64,000 nucleotides of DNA from Silvibacterium bohemicum (lineage in GTDB: Bacteria; Acidobacteriota; Terriglobia; Terriglobales; Acidobacteriaceae): positions 284,231 through 348,230 of the forward strand of contig NZ_LBHJ01000012.1 in NCBI RefSeq assembly GCF_001006305.1, given 5' to 3'. Numbering within the stretch: position 1 is the first letter of the stretch; each line of letters begins with the position of its first letter. The notes beneath the pieces were generated by a model. The model searched no databases. It had not been told where the DNA came from and saw only the letters and a list, made by a program, of their open reading frames with translations. Of this stretch, positions 8,486-17,347 are shown one piece after another. The translations under genes were made by a program, and so were the position numbers.

Positions 8486-10198
8486 ATGCAGATGAAAGCC
8501 ATTCTTTTTGCGATCTACCTGTTTTTCGTCTCAGCCCTTTCGTCTGGCGCGCAACAGGGGAACCCGGCCACAGATATTCGTTGGCCGGCCGGTGCGACAG
8601 GCTGTTCATATATTCCCGGCAATAATGCGTGTGTCGCGATGCTGCCTCTAGCGGGCGGAGCGCTTACGGGAGGATTGTCGGCGCCGTCAGTGTGCTCAGG
8701 GACTGATCGAATAAACGCAAAAGGCTGCTACGGCGCAATGGGAGACCTGCGATTTGCCAACCGTTGTGCTATTACGGCGGGTAGCGTGAGACTCACGTGC
8801 ACAAGCGGCCCCTTCGCCTCGAAAGACGCACATAAAACTGCATACGTTCGTGGCGCCGGTCCGGGAGGGAATACGCTCTCCACCTCCATTGCGGCCTATG
8901 CCAGTTCGACTCAGGTCACGCTGGGAGCCGCGGCAGCTACCACCGTTAGCGAGGCAACGGTCATCTATGGGAGTGATGACACCGCAGCTTTGCAGAAGGC
9001 TCACGACGCCGCGGTTTCCCAGCAGCGAGCGCTCTATATCCCGGCAGGGATCTACTTACATCATGGTCTGAATTGGACGAATATGGATACAGAAGTCGAG
9101 GGTGATGCACATGGCAGCACATTCCTGTGGGCCTTGGCGGTGACTAATCCCGGCCGTGTGAATACGCCAATCTCAGGCGGCGTGGGTGTGGACATCTCAA
9201 GTTCGCAGTACAACGAAATCGATCGCATCGCCTTTATGGGTGGCTATTCAGGCTTTCCCGACCTTGCTCCAGGAATCAACGTTCTAGCCGCACGCGCTGC
9301 TTCCTCTGCTGGGCCCAATTACTTCTCGATACACCACGTATTTGAGAGTGATTACTGGAATACATTTGGACCTTACAATCTAGTCCTTTACGGATACGAG
9401 GATTCCGATTTCCACAATTCCCACTTCGAATCGTACGGCTCAGTCAATGACGGAACGGTCTATATGTCCGCGGCCAACACGCCTGGTTTTGTTTCTCCTT
9501 ATGTGATGGTGCAGCCCCCGACAAATTCCATGACCAAGATCAACTTTTCTGGTGGGCGCACGGCGATGGCGTGCACGGGGAAGTGCGTTGTTCTGGACGA
9601 TGCAAACAGCGGTTCCACCTACAATATCTCTTTTCGCGACTTCTACGTTGCCTTCGACGCGCCCGGGAGCGTTTTTCTTTCGGATACGGGAACGACCCAT
9701 TCCTATGCGCTTCGCCACATCGTAATGGACACGGTAAATATCGAGGCGAACGCCTGCAGAACTTGCCAGGTTGTGAATGTGAGCTCCCCAGCGTGGGATT
9801 GGCGCCTGCAAAACGTGCAGTTCTATGGGCCAGGACAATCCAACACGCCACCGTATGTATTTGAGGGCGGATTGTTCGATTCGCTGTTGCTGATTGATTC
9901 CTCCGGTCAGGCGACGGGTACGCCGACGGAAGTGTCTGCGCCGTCATGCGCCGGTTCAATTCTGCAGTTAGGCGAGCAGCAGCCGGTCACCAGTTGCACG
10001 GACGCGATGCTTGTTTCGGGAACGAGCGGTTCCCAGTACTTCACTCTAGGAAGAGTGCATTTTTATTCGGGAAGCGGTGTGCCCACCGGATCTTGCTCGG
10101 TAGGCGACGAATACAACAACTCTGCTGCGACTAGTGCAAGCACAGTGAAATATCTTTGCTACCCGGCAAACACATGGAAGGCGGTAATGATCCCATGA
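8486..10198 (+). CDS. Secreted pectate-lyase-like right-handed beta-helix protein
   Basis: A signal peptide covers residues 1 to about 23 (ending SSGAQ). The middle of the protein carries the signature of the pectate lyase 3/tail-spike superfamily: YGAMGDLRF near residue 80, then DDTAALQKAHDAA and ALYIPAGIYL around 165-190, where the first coils of a beta-helix usually begin. The later region is rich in Asn, Thr and Val, as expected of helix coils. The final 40 residues (VPTGSCSVGDEY... KYLCYPANTWKAV) form a small Cys-paired module seen at the end of phage-like or exported beta-helix proteins. A second ATG at 8492 has better spacing from GGTGGAAG. It may be a polysaccharide lyase or hydrolase acting on the exported glycan. 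The enzyme class cannot be set from sequence. Confidence 0.7.
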   Translation: MQMKAILFAIYLFFVSALSSGAQQGNPATDIRWPAGATGCSYIPGNNACVAMLPLAGGALTGGLSAPSVCSGTDRINAKGCYGAMGDLRFANRCAITAGSVRLTCTSGPFASKDAHKTAYVRGAGPGGNTLSTSIAAYASSTQVTLGAAAATTVSEATVIYGSDDTAALQKAHDAAVSQQRALYIPAGIYLHHGLNWTNMDTEVEGDAHGSTFLWALAVTNPGRVNTPISGGVGVDISSSQYNEIDRIAFMGGYSGFPDLAPGINVLAARAASSAGPNYFSIHHVFESDYWNTFGPYNLVLYGYEDSDFHNSHFESYGSVNDGTVYMSAANTPGFVSPYVMVQPPTNSMTKINFSGGRTAMACTGKCVVLDDANSGSTYNISFRDFYVAFDAPGSVFLSDTGTTHSYALRHIVMDTVNIEANACRTCQVVNVSSPAWDWRLQNVQFYGPGQSNTPPYVFEGGLFDSLLLIDSSGQATGTPTEVSAPSCAGSILQLGEQQPVTSCTDAMLVSGTSGSQYFTLGRVHFYSGSGVPTGSCSVGDEYNNSAATSASTVKYLCYPANTWKAVMIP

Positions 10199-10361
10199 CC
10201 GGAAGGCCGGATGATTGGTTCGATGTTCAGTCCTTCGAATAAAGAAGATGAAGAAAGCGAGCTCTGATCTTTTCACCGGCTATCGTCAAGATCTTTTTCC
10301 CCTCCTCTCTCCAGAATCTTCCTCTGAGCGACTTAAAAGGATAAGAGTTTGCCGGTATAGC

Positions 10362-11411
10362 TTAAACGCGGTAGCTATCTACCGTGCGCCGAAAACCCTC
10401 CTCGATTGTCGTCGTAGCTCGCCATCCCAGTGATTGAATCTTCTTCACGCTCACCTGTGCTCCCTCGTCGGACCTAGGGACATAGCCTGATGCTGGACGC
10501 TCTTTACGCGCAACATAGATTCCCTCATTCTTGTAAAGCGCAGCGAGCCGGTCAGCGAGGTCCGCGATGCTGCATTCGGCAGCAGAATTGACGACGTTGT
10601 AAGCCTGCCCGACCTCTCCTTTTAGGAGCACGGTAAAAAACGCTGCTGTCGCGTCCGCCAAATAGCAGAACGGTCTTCGTGCGGTCCCGTCACTGAGCAT
10701 AGTAATGGGGCCGCCATTCAAGATATCCCGAACGAAGTCGGCGTAGACGCGACCATCATCCAACCTCATCCCGGGGCCATAGGTGTGACCTGGCCTCACT
10801 ATGCGTGTGGGAACTCCATATTGTCGCGCCCAGGAGGCGCACATGGTTTCGCCCGCTCTTTTGCTCTCGCCGTAACATGAGCGGACATCTATGGGGTCAA
10901 GATATCCCCCTTCATGCTCGGTGAGAGTGGCCGACCTTCCCGTTACCGCTCCGTATACCTCGCCGCTGCTGAAAAATAGAAATCCCCTGCAGACCTTATC
11001 CAGCATGGCGGCATTCAGCAAATGATAGGTGCCGAGCACATTCGCGGAAAATGTTCCTACGGGATCTGCGAGGTAAGCCGCCGGACTTGCATTACTGGCC
11101 GCGTGGATGATGTAGTCGAACCGCGTCGATACACCGAGTGGATCGGAGACATTCTGTACGAGCATCCGGAGGTCGTCGCGGCCGTCGTAATCGGCGAATC
11201 GCTTGATGGCCCCTGCCTCATTGCGAACGAGAGCGGTTACTTTGGCTGGCTTTGAGAGCACAAATTGGTTGAGGAACATGAGTGTCTCGACCATGTAGGC
11301 GGGCAAGAAGCCAGCAGCGCCGGTCACAAGCACGTTCGTATCTTCAAAAGACTGCCAGGGTAGGGGCTCCTGGACAATACCTTTCATGTCGTCTTGAACG
11401 ATGGAATTCAT
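10362..11411 (-). CDS. NAD-dependent sugar epimerase/dehydratase (extended SDR)
   Basis: This 349-residue Rossmann enzyme has a nucleotide-binding loop LVTGAAGFLP at residues 28-37, the strand-4 block HAASNAS, an active-site Ser in FFSSGEVYG, and the YxxxK pair in CYGESKRAG. It acts on a nucleotide-linked sugar in the cytoplasm. UDP-glucuronate decarboxylase, dTDP-glucose dehydratase and 4-epimerase relatives share these motifs. The final Pro in place of Gly in the first loop marks a subfamily often found in surface-sugar loci (recalled, not checked). It is transcribed away from the NeuB-like operon. It could reduce or epimerise a keto sugar of the pathways further downstream. Confidence 0.8.
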   Translation of the reverse strand: MNSIVQDDMKGIVQEPLPWQSFEDTNVLVTGAAGFLPAYMVETLMFLNQFVLSKPAKVTALVRNEAGAIKRFADYDGRDDLRMLVQNVSDPLGVSTRFDYIIHAASNASPAAYLADPVGTFSANVLGTYHLLNAAMLDKVCRGFLFFSSGEVYGAVTGRSATLTEHEGGYLDPIDVRSCYGESKRAGETMCASWARQYGVPTRIVRPGHTYGPGMRLDDGRVYADFVRDILNGGPITMLSDGTARRPFCYLADATAAFFTVLLKGEVGQAYNVVNSAAECSIADLADRLAALYKNEGIYVARKERPASGYVPRSDEGAQVSVKKIQSLGWRATTTIEEGFRRTVDSYRV

Positions 11412-11914
11412 AAGGAGGAGTCTCCGAGGGTGACCGTTATAGTTACAAAATGAGATCTGCAGACAGCCCTAATGATCAACCTGAAGATTTCATTGCGCGG
11501 CTCGCCATTAGCAGTCATTTCGACTTCGAGCGAGCTCCCGTATCGGACCCCGAGTGGCGTCGATAATCGGGCTGGCGGGGTTCTGCTAACACAAGCAGCC
11601 TGAATTTTCATCGATTGTGGCCGTGGAGCTTTTCAGTAGAATACACAACCGGCGTGGCGGCGCGCCTTGTGAGGGCAGCGTCCTACAGTGCCCGTTCGTT
11701 GCTCTCTACTTCCACAGATACCCCGGGTTTGCTGACGCGATAAGATACTGCGAGGAAGGCAAATAAAATCGGAAGCACTGGGCATAAAAGGGACCGAACA
11801 AAGGGCCGGGTCGCGCCGATAGACGCTAAAACTCGTGCCAGCGTATAGTGATTTCACTAGATCGGGATCTGCGACTTTTAAGTGCTCTAAAAGACAGTAG
11901 GGGGAATTGGTATT
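11412..11914. other. 503-base divergent intergenic region
   Basis: This separates the reverse epimerase gene from the forward NeuB-like operon, so it should hold two outward promoters. A purine-rich AGGGGGAA about ten bases before 11915 is the ribosome-binding site of the NeuB-like gene. I see no conserved open frame or strong hairpin; short frames in it have no recognisable domains. Confidence 0.4.
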
Positions 11915-12805
11915 ATGCACAACGGCGATTCAGCCATCAGAATTGGAAATAAGCTTGTCGGAGACGGGCAACCTTGTTATGTCGTTGCCGAAATCGGCAT
12001 AAACCACAATGGCGACCTCGATCTGGCCAAGCGGCTCGTCAGCGTTGCCATTGCGGCAGGCTGCGATGCGGTGAAATTTCAGAAGCGTAGCGTGGATGTG
12101 GTCTACACGGCTGAAGAGTTGGCTAAGCCCCGCGAAAATCCATTCGGCCCCACAAATGGGGACTTGAAGTGGGGGTTAGAGTTCGACGAAGAGGATTTTG
12201 CGGAAATCGACGCATTCTGCAAATCCGCGAAGATGCCATGGTTTGTATCTGCGTGGGATGAAGCTTCTGTCGATTTGATTGCGAAGAATTTCGATGTTCC
12301 GTGCTTCAAGATCGCTTCGGCCTCACTGACCGACGACAATCTCTTGCGCCACACCAGGAAGACCGGGAAGCCAATCATTCTATCGACGGGTATGAGCACC
12401 TACGCCGAGATCGACCATGCAGTCGAAGTACTCGGCAAAGAGAATCTCATCGTGATGCACGCGACCAGCACCTATCCTGCCAACTACGATGAGCTGAACC
12501 TCAAGGCCATTCCGACTATCCGTGATCGTTATGGAGTTCCAGTCGGATATTCCGGCCACGAGACGGGCATTCCGAGCAGCGTCGCGGCTGCGGTTCTCGG
12601 AGCCTGCATGATAGAGCGGCATATCACCATGGACCGTGCGATGTGGGGAAGCGATCAGGCTGCATCTTTGGAGCCGAATGGCATTTCTCGACTTGTGCGC
12701 GATATACGTCTCTGTGAGCAGTCGATGGGTGATGGAATCAAGCGTGTTTATGAACGCGAGGTTCCCATCATCAAGAAGTTACGCAGGGTGGGAGCGGCGG
12801 TCTAG
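11915..12805 (+). CDS. NeuB-family sialic acid/ulosonate synthase lacking the SAF domain
   Basis: The 296-residue product is the TIM-barrel part of the N-acetylneuraminate synthase family. It has the N-terminal block VAEIGINHNGDL (residues 24-35) with the catalytic Glu, DAVKFQKR, STGM, GYSGHETG with the conserved His, and ERHITMDRAMWGSDQA near the end. These enzymes condense phosphoenolpyruvate with an aldose or its phosphate to make a 3-deoxy-2-ulosonic acid. Canonical NeuB, LegI and PseI are about 335-350 residues and end in an SAF (antifreeze-like) domain that covers the partner active site; this protein stops before it. It is first in an operon, 3 bases before a KdsC-like phosphatase. A Kdn-9-phosphate synthase is the closest functional analogue; the true substrate is open. 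Confidence 0.85.
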   Translation: MHNGDSAIRIGNKLVGDGQPCYVVAEIGINHNGDLDLAKRLVSVAIAAGCDAVKFQKRSVDVVYTAEELAKPRENPFGPTNGDLKWGLEFDEEDFAEIDAFCKSAKMPWFVSAWDEASVDLIAKNFDVPCFKIASASLTDDNLLRHTRKTGKPIILSTGMSTYAEIDHAVEVLGKENLIVMHATSTYPANYDELNLKAIPTIRDRYGVPVGYSGHETGIPSSVAAAVLGACMIERHITMDRAMWGSDQAASLEPNGISRLVRDIRLCEQSMGDGIKRVYEREVPIIKKLRRVGAAV

Positions 12806-12808
12806 CGA

Positions 12809-13351
12809 ATGGCGCACAAAAATGCCTCGCCTGAGATTCAGGACAGGCTGCGGAGAATTAAGGCCATCGCTTTCGATGTAGATGGTGTGTTGACCGACGG
12901 CGGGATGTGGTGGGGCGCTGATGGCGAAGAGTTCAAGCGCTTCTCGTTCAGCGATATCATGGGGATTTCGCTGGCCCGCCGACACGGATTTACACTTACT
13001 CTTATCTCCGGCGAAGCCAGCCCGCTGGTTGACCGGTACGCCGCAAAGATGAAGATTGCCGATGTAACTAAAGGTTGCCGCGATAAGGCGTCTGCACTTC
13101 GCGAGTTTGCCGGAAGGAACAACCTGGATCTCGCCGAGATTTGTTTCATGGGTGACGACGTCAACGACCTTCCCGCCATGGGCATCTGTGGATTTTCGGC
13201 AGCCCCTGCGGATGCTCGTCCGGCAGTGCTCGAGAAGGTAGACTTTGCCGCGACCAGTCCAGGCGGCCGGGGCGCGGTTCGTGAACTCATCGAGGCGCTC
13301 TTCGCTGCACACGAAACGGATTCGGCGACCGTCTTCGCCAACTCTATTTAG
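12809..13351 (+). CDS. KdsC-like HAD phosphatase
   Basis: This 180-residue HAD-superfamily enzyme has motif I DVDGVLTDG (nucleophile Asp23, acid/base Asp25), a motif II Ser in LISGEAS, a motif III Lys in the KGCRDK region, and motif IV FMGDDVNDLP. The lack of a cap domain and the length match KdsC (Kdo-8-phosphate phosphatase) and the Kdn-9-phosphate phosphatase of Bacteroides. It follows the NeuB-like synthase by 3 bases and precedes the SIS isomerase by 9, so it probably removes the phosphate from the synthase product. It could instead serve Kdo synthesis, but no kdsA or kdsB lies nearby. Confidence 0.85.
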   Translation: MAHKNASPEIQDRLRRIKAIAFDVDGVLTDGGMWWGADGEEFKRFSFSDIMGISLARRHGFTLTLISGEASPLVDRYAAKMKIADVTKGCRDKASALREFAGRNNLDLAEICFMGDDVNDLPAMGICGFSAAPADARPAVLEKVDFAATSPGGRGAVRELIEALFAAHETDSATVFANSI

Positions 13352-13360
13352 AGACAAATC

Positions 13361-13984
13361 TTGAAACACATCATTCACGAACAACTCGGAAAAACGATTG
13401 CGGTACTGGAGAAAGTTCGGGCCGATGACACTCTCCTTAGGGTTGTGTCGCAGGCTGCGGAAGTGACGGCAGAGGCGATGCTCAACGGCCGCAAGCTGAT
13501 GGTGGCCGGTAACGGTGGCAGCGCGGCAGACTCGCAACATTTGGTGGCGGAGTTTGTCAGCCGCTTGGTAAAAGACCGTCCGGCCCTGCGCGCCATCGCT
13601 CTCACAGTAGACTCCTCCATTCTCACAGCGGTCGGAAACGACTACGGCTATGAAAAATGCTTCGAACGCCAGATTGAGGCGCTCGGACAGCAAGGGGATG
13701 TTTTTCTAGGCATCTCCACTTCAGGCAACTCTCCCAATGTGCTGCGTGCGTTGGCGCTCTGCCGGACGCTGGGTGTGGTCACCATCGGTCTCAGCGGCAA
13801 CGGCGGCGGCAAGATGGCCGAGCTCTGCGACTATAACGTCGTCGTCCCTTGCGACGTTACGATGAATATCCAGGAATCCCACCTGGCCCTCGAGCACATC
13901 TTCTGCATGCTGGTGGAGCGCTGCTACTTCGGGCCGGAGTTCTTGGCCCAAACAACGCCGGCTTCCCGAGTAGCGCCAGTTTGA
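13361..13984 (+). CDS. gmhA: Sedoheptulose-7-phosphate isomerase (SIS domain)
   Basis: The 207-residue product starts at a TTG and aligns over its full length with GmhA. NGGSAADSQH (residues 51-60) and ISTSGNSPNV bind the sugar phosphate. Glu64 and His179 fall where the catalytic Glu65 and His180 of E. coli GmhA lie. GmhA converts sedoheptulose 7-phosphate to D-glycero-D-manno-heptose 7-phosphate, the first step of ADP-heptose synthesis. HldE and a GmhB-like phosphatase are also encoded in the window, at 23203 and 42509, so the heptose assignment is consistent. Its place in the NeuB/KdsC-like operon raises the possibility that its product, or a related aldose phosphate, feeds the synthase. 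Confidence 0.85.
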   Translation: MKHIIHEQLGKTIAVLEKVRADDTLLRVVSQAAEVTAEAMLNGRKLMVAGNGGSAADSQHLVAEFVSRLVKDRPALRAIALTVDSSILTAVGNDYGYEKCFERQIEALGQQGDVFLGISTSGNSPNVLRALALCRTLGVVTIGLSGNGGGKMAELCDYNVVVPCDVTMNIQESHLALEHIFCMLVERCYFGPEFLAQTTPASRVAPV

Positions 13985-13986
13985 AA

Positions 13987-15204
13987 ATGGAGAGCGATTT
14001 AGATTCACAGCGAATGAAAAACGCTCGCAAGCAGGATTTTCAAACTGGAGTCTGGTATCGAGGGTTGGATGGGGTTCGGGCGATTGCTGTCATCCTCGTC
14101 TTCACCGTGCATTTTATTGGTTACAGAACCCGCTTCATCGGCTGGACGGGTGTACCCATCTTTTTTGTGCTCTCCGGTTTTTTAATTACCGGCATTCTCT
14201 ACGACAATCGCAACGAGCCTCATCGCTTCCGCAACTTTTATGTCCGCCGTACACTCAGAATTTTCCCACTTTTCTATTTTGTGTGGCTTCTTGTTCTGAT
14301 AGCGGGTTTGTTTCTGCGGGCTCAATGGCACCCGATTCAGATTCTCTGGCCACTGTATCTCGGCAACTACGTTCGCTTTATCGCTGGCACCGAAGCCCTA
14401 GATCACATCTATACACTACGCTCGCCGGCGCTTCCGCTACAGATCGGTCATTTCTGGTCCCTCGCTGTTGAAGAGCAGTTCTATCTTTTATGGCCTCTTG
14501 TCGTCTTTTATGTTCGCGAGAGGCGAAGGTTGATCCAGATTTGTATCGCGGTCGTCGCCCTCGCCCCTTTGTTGAGGGTTCTGCTCTGGGCGACGGCTTC
14601 GAAGAAGCTCCTATCTATCCTGCTTCTGTACATGATCACTCCCACGCAGTGCGACGCGTTCCTGCTTGGCGGGCTGTTCGCGCTCCTGATGCGGGGTAGT
14701 GAGAAGGAGAAACTGTTATCACACGCCAATAAAATTCTTTATCTATCGTTGGCTTTTCTCATGGCCGTATATGTCGCGAACAACGGCCTTCACTTTCGCG
14801 ATCTATCGGCTTCCTCCGCCTGGATGTCCACATACGGATTCACGCTCGTGAATATGGCCGCCGCAGGACTGATTCTTTGCTCTTTGCAGTCACAGTCTGT
14901 GATTTACAGACTCACAGCTTCCCAGCCTATGCGAATGATCGGAAAATATAGCTACGGTATCTACGTCTACCACGTACTCCTCGCGCCATTTCTGGAATAC
15001 TATGTATGGCCAGCTAACAAGTCCTGGCCGCCGATTGTATATATCATCCATGCAACGCTATCAGTGGTGCTTTATTTCCTGATAGTGCTTGCGGTATCAG
15101 CGTGCAGTTACCACCTGTTGGAGGCGCCATTCCTGGGATTGAAGGACCGGTTCACCGCTCGCCATAGAAATCCCGCGGCGGAAACCTCTCCAGGAATAGC
15201 CTGA
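13987..15204 (+). CDS. Membrane acyltransferase (acyltransferase-3 family)
   Basis: The start at 13987 lies 2 bases after gmhA and gives 405 residues; the frame is open further upstream, but only inside gmhA. The N-terminus has YRGLDGVRAIAVILVFTVH, the family signature with its conserved His, then PIFFVLSGFLITGILY, RRTLRIFPLFY and HFWSLAVEEQFYLLWP. About ten membrane helices follow. Unlike the protein at 6057-8078 it has no SGNH domain. It probably O-acylates a sugar of the surface polysaccharide. It ends the forward operon and converges on the reverse FkbM gene. Confidence 0.88.
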   Translation: MESDLDSQRMKNARKQDFQTGVWYRGLDGVRAIAVILVFTVHFIGYRTRFIGWTGVPIFFVLSGFLITGILYDNRNEPHRFRNFYVRRTLRIFPLFYFVWLLVLIAGLFLRAQWHPIQILWPLYLGNYVRFIAGTEALDHIYTLRSPALPLQIGHFWSLAVEEQFYLLWPLVVFYVRERRRLIQICIAVVALAPLLRVLLWATASKKLLSILLLYMITPTQCDAFLLGGLFALLMRGSEKEKLLSHANKILYLSLAFLMAVYVANNGLHFRDLSASSAWMSTYGFTLVNMAAAGLILCSLQSQSVIYRLTASQPMRMIGKYSYGIYVYHVLLAPFLEYYVWPANKSWPPIVYIIHATLSVVLYFLIVLAVSACSYHLLEAPFLGLKDRFTARHRNPAAETSPGIA

Positions 15205-15256
15205 CCTCCGGCGTTTCCGGCGAATCCGCAAACGCGGCAAGCTTCCGCAATACTCC

Positions 15257-16459
15257 CTACCGCGGCCGAAGGCGATGTTTGGGGATTGCATAAGTGACAA
15301 GGTCCCAGCCCTCTAAAAGGTGAGGACGCAAGAAAAATGCATAATTGTCGCTAAACGACTTTATGAGAAGCGGAATTTTCCAGAGATGATCTTGTAGATG
15401 GTAAGTGCAGATTGCGAGAACGGGTGTGCGCCGCTCGATGATACCCCGTGCACCCGTCAATGCGTCTAGTTCTGAGCCCTCGATGTCCATCTTGATATAA
15501 GTAGGTTGCGTTCCTGCGAGAACTTCGTCGAGAACAACGCAATCGACCGCCATATCGCCCTTTCCGACCCGAGAAGCCTCACTTCCCTCACCGGAAAAAG
15601 TAACAACCCCGGCAGTCGCGCCGACCGCGGCGCGCCGAACGCTGATCGAATCTCGTTTTGGCTGCAGGGAGACATATTCCTGGAGCTTGGCGAAGTTGGC
15701 GGGATCCGGTTCGAATCCGTAGATGTGGGTGAAATTATTCTTGGTCTCTTCCAAAAAGCTTTGAATGCTGTCGCCGTCGAACGCGCCGCAGTCAACGAAA
15801 ACTTCAGAATCGGTCAACGGACAAAGTTCCAGCGGAAAGTAGATAGTGTGCTCTACGGGATCGGGCATGGCATTAAAATCTCCAAGCACACGCCACCGCA
15901 GCTGCGCCAGGTATTCGCCGCGAGAGGCGTCGTCGGCCCAGAGTTGCCCAGCCTGTCGAACCTTATCAGCCTCCTGATGCACCTTGTGAGGGAGGTCGAC
16001 GGCATAGTGAGGCAGGAAAATCTCCGGATGCTTCCAAAATAACGGCTGGAACGTCATTACATGCTGGCAGCCGAGGTCTCGCAGCGCGGCCTCGCGGTCG
16101 GGCATTCGATCGGCGCTCTTGCCTCTCCAGATCGTGACGATGAAGATCGCCTGGTTCCCATGAAGGCGTGCGGCTTCTTGTGGTGAAAGAACCTGTACGC
16201 CATCGACCTTGGTGTTCCAGAGTTGCGAGTTGTTGTCGGTAAAGGCGATTGGCTCCGCGCCTAACCTACGCAGGCCGGCTAGAGTAATGCGGCCCAACTG
16301 TCCAGCGCCGAACAGGACGAGAGGCTTCTTTACAAGCCCCGCTTCCAGATCGTACGCCACGTTTTGCCGGTCGCGTGCGCCCGCTTCGCCTTCAGCGAAC
16401 AGGCCGTCCAAGGCCGCAGTCAATTCGTTTCCGGATAGCCCGATTGTCGCAATTGCCAT
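15257..16459 (-). CDS. FkbM-family methyltransferase with N-terminal Rossmann domain
   Basis: The start at 16459 is chosen because GGAGGTGAACG stands just before it; the longer frame would run into the SDR gene. The 400-residue product has two parts. Residues ~45-150 form a dinucleotide-fold domain (VLFGAGQLGR at 48-57, AFTDNNS). Residues ~210-390 form the FkbM methyltransferase domain with VDCGAFDGDS as SAM motif I, YGFEPDPANF, and KMDIEGSE. FkbM enzymes O-methylate sugars or polyketide hydroxyls. It is last in a five-gene reverse operon of sugar-modifying enzymes, so an O-methylated monosaccharide is the likely product. The function of the front domain is unknown. Confidence 0.82.
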   Translation of the reverse strand: MAIATIGLSGNELTAALDGLFAEGEAGARDRQNVAYDLEAGLVKKPLVLFGAGQLGRITLAGLRRLGAEPIAFTDNNSQLWNTKVDGVQVLSPQEAARLHGNQAIFIVTIWRGKSADRMPDREAALRDLGCQHVMTFQPLFWKHPEIFLPHYAVDLPHKVHQEADKVRQAGQLWADDASRGEYLAQLRWRVLGDFNAMPDPVEHTIYFPLELCPLTDSEVFVDCGAFDGDSIQSFLEETKNNFTHIYGFEPDPANFAKLQEYVSLQPKRDSISVRRAAVGATAGVVTFSGEGSEASRVGKGDMAVDCVVLDEVLAGTQPTYIKMDIEGSELDALTGARGIIERRTPVLAICTYHLQDHLWKIPLLIKSFSDNYAFFLRPHLLEGWDLVTYAIPKHRLRPR

Positions 16460-16503
16460 TCGTTCACCTCCACATCGCAGCCTATAGCTCGATGAAAATT
16501 CGT

Positions 16504-17334
16504 TTACCAACAACTCCGTCCGCCGTCGATGACGAGGTTTGTGCCGGTCATGTACGACGATGCGTCGGAACACAGAAATAAAATTGCGCCCTGATATTCA
16601 TTGGTCGCGGCCATGCGTCCCAGCGGGATCAGGTTGGTCAGCCGCTCAACGAAGTCTTCCGGCTGGCCGTTGGCTACGCCGCCGGGCGAAATAGCATTCA
16701 CACGAACTTTATTCGCGGCCCAATAGGTGGCCAGATAGCGCGTAAGACCCACGAGAGCCGATTTCACGACAGAGTAAGTGACAGGTTTAACCGGTTGCAG
16801 GTGCTCCGGCAAACCGGGCTGTCGATAAATACGCTGATCGGGGCCAATCAGAGCCAGATCGGACGCCACGTTGACGATGACGCCTCCGCCATTCGCTGCC
16901 ATATGGCTTCCCAAAACCTTGCTGCAAAGGAAGGCGCCGGTCAATCCTACTGCGAGGTCGGCCTCCCATTGAGACAGGGGGAAGTTCTCCAGACGAGAAA
17001 AGTCTATCTCTCCGCTGGCCTCCATTTTGGGATTATTGGCTGCGTTGTTGATGAGAATATCGAGACGACCGTAGCGAGAGAGGACCTCATCGCGAAGCGA
17101 TTCGATCTCCTGCTGCTTCGTGATATTGGCGGCGCAGCCAAAGGCTGGAACGCCATAGGTGTCAGCGAGCGCTTGCGCTTTCTCGCGAGCGCGCTGCTCG
17201 TGAATGTCTACCAGCACCGGGATGCCTCCGGCTGCAGCTATCGCGGTGGCGTGCTGCTCGCCGAGCAGACCTGCGCCGCCCGTGATCACCGCGACGCGGC
17301 CAGATAGATCGAAGGGGTTGGTAAGCTTGGTCAT
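16504..17334 (-). CDS. Short-chain dehydrogenase/reductase
   Basis: This classical SDR of 276 residues has ITGGAGLLGEQH (17-28) as the NAD(P) loop, NNAAN at 97-101, and the catalytic pair Tyr187-x3-Lys191 in TYSVVKSALVGL. The C-terminus (GTNLVIDGGRSCW) is the usual SDR ending. The N-terminal pattern LSGRVAVITGGAGLLG resembles the PtmA-type SDRs of flagellin nonulosonate loci in Campylobacter (similarity recalled, not computed). It lies 13 bases after the Gfo/Idh gene in the reverse operon and probably reduces a keto-sugar. Confidence 0.88.
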   Translation of the reverse strand: MTKLTNPFDLSGRVAVITGGAGLLGEQHATAIAAAGGIPVLVDIHEQRAREKAQALADTYGVPAFGCAANITKQQEIESLRDEVLSRYGRLDILINNAANNPKMEASGEIDFSRLENFPLSQWEADLAVGLTGAFLCSKVLGSHMAANGGGVIVNVASDLALIGPDQRIYRQPGLPEHLQPVKPVTYSVVKSALVGLTRYLATYWAANKVRVNAISPGGVANGQPEDFVERLTNLIPLGRMAATNEYQGAILFLCSDASSYMTGTNLVIDGGRSCW

Positions 17335-17347
17335 ACCTGATCAATTC

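Noticed and set aside
11915-13351. Kdo biosynthesis genes kdsA-kdsC
   Set aside because: The synthase has NeuB-family motifs, not KdsA ones, and kdsB and kdsD are not nearby. A Kdn- or sialic-type product fits better.
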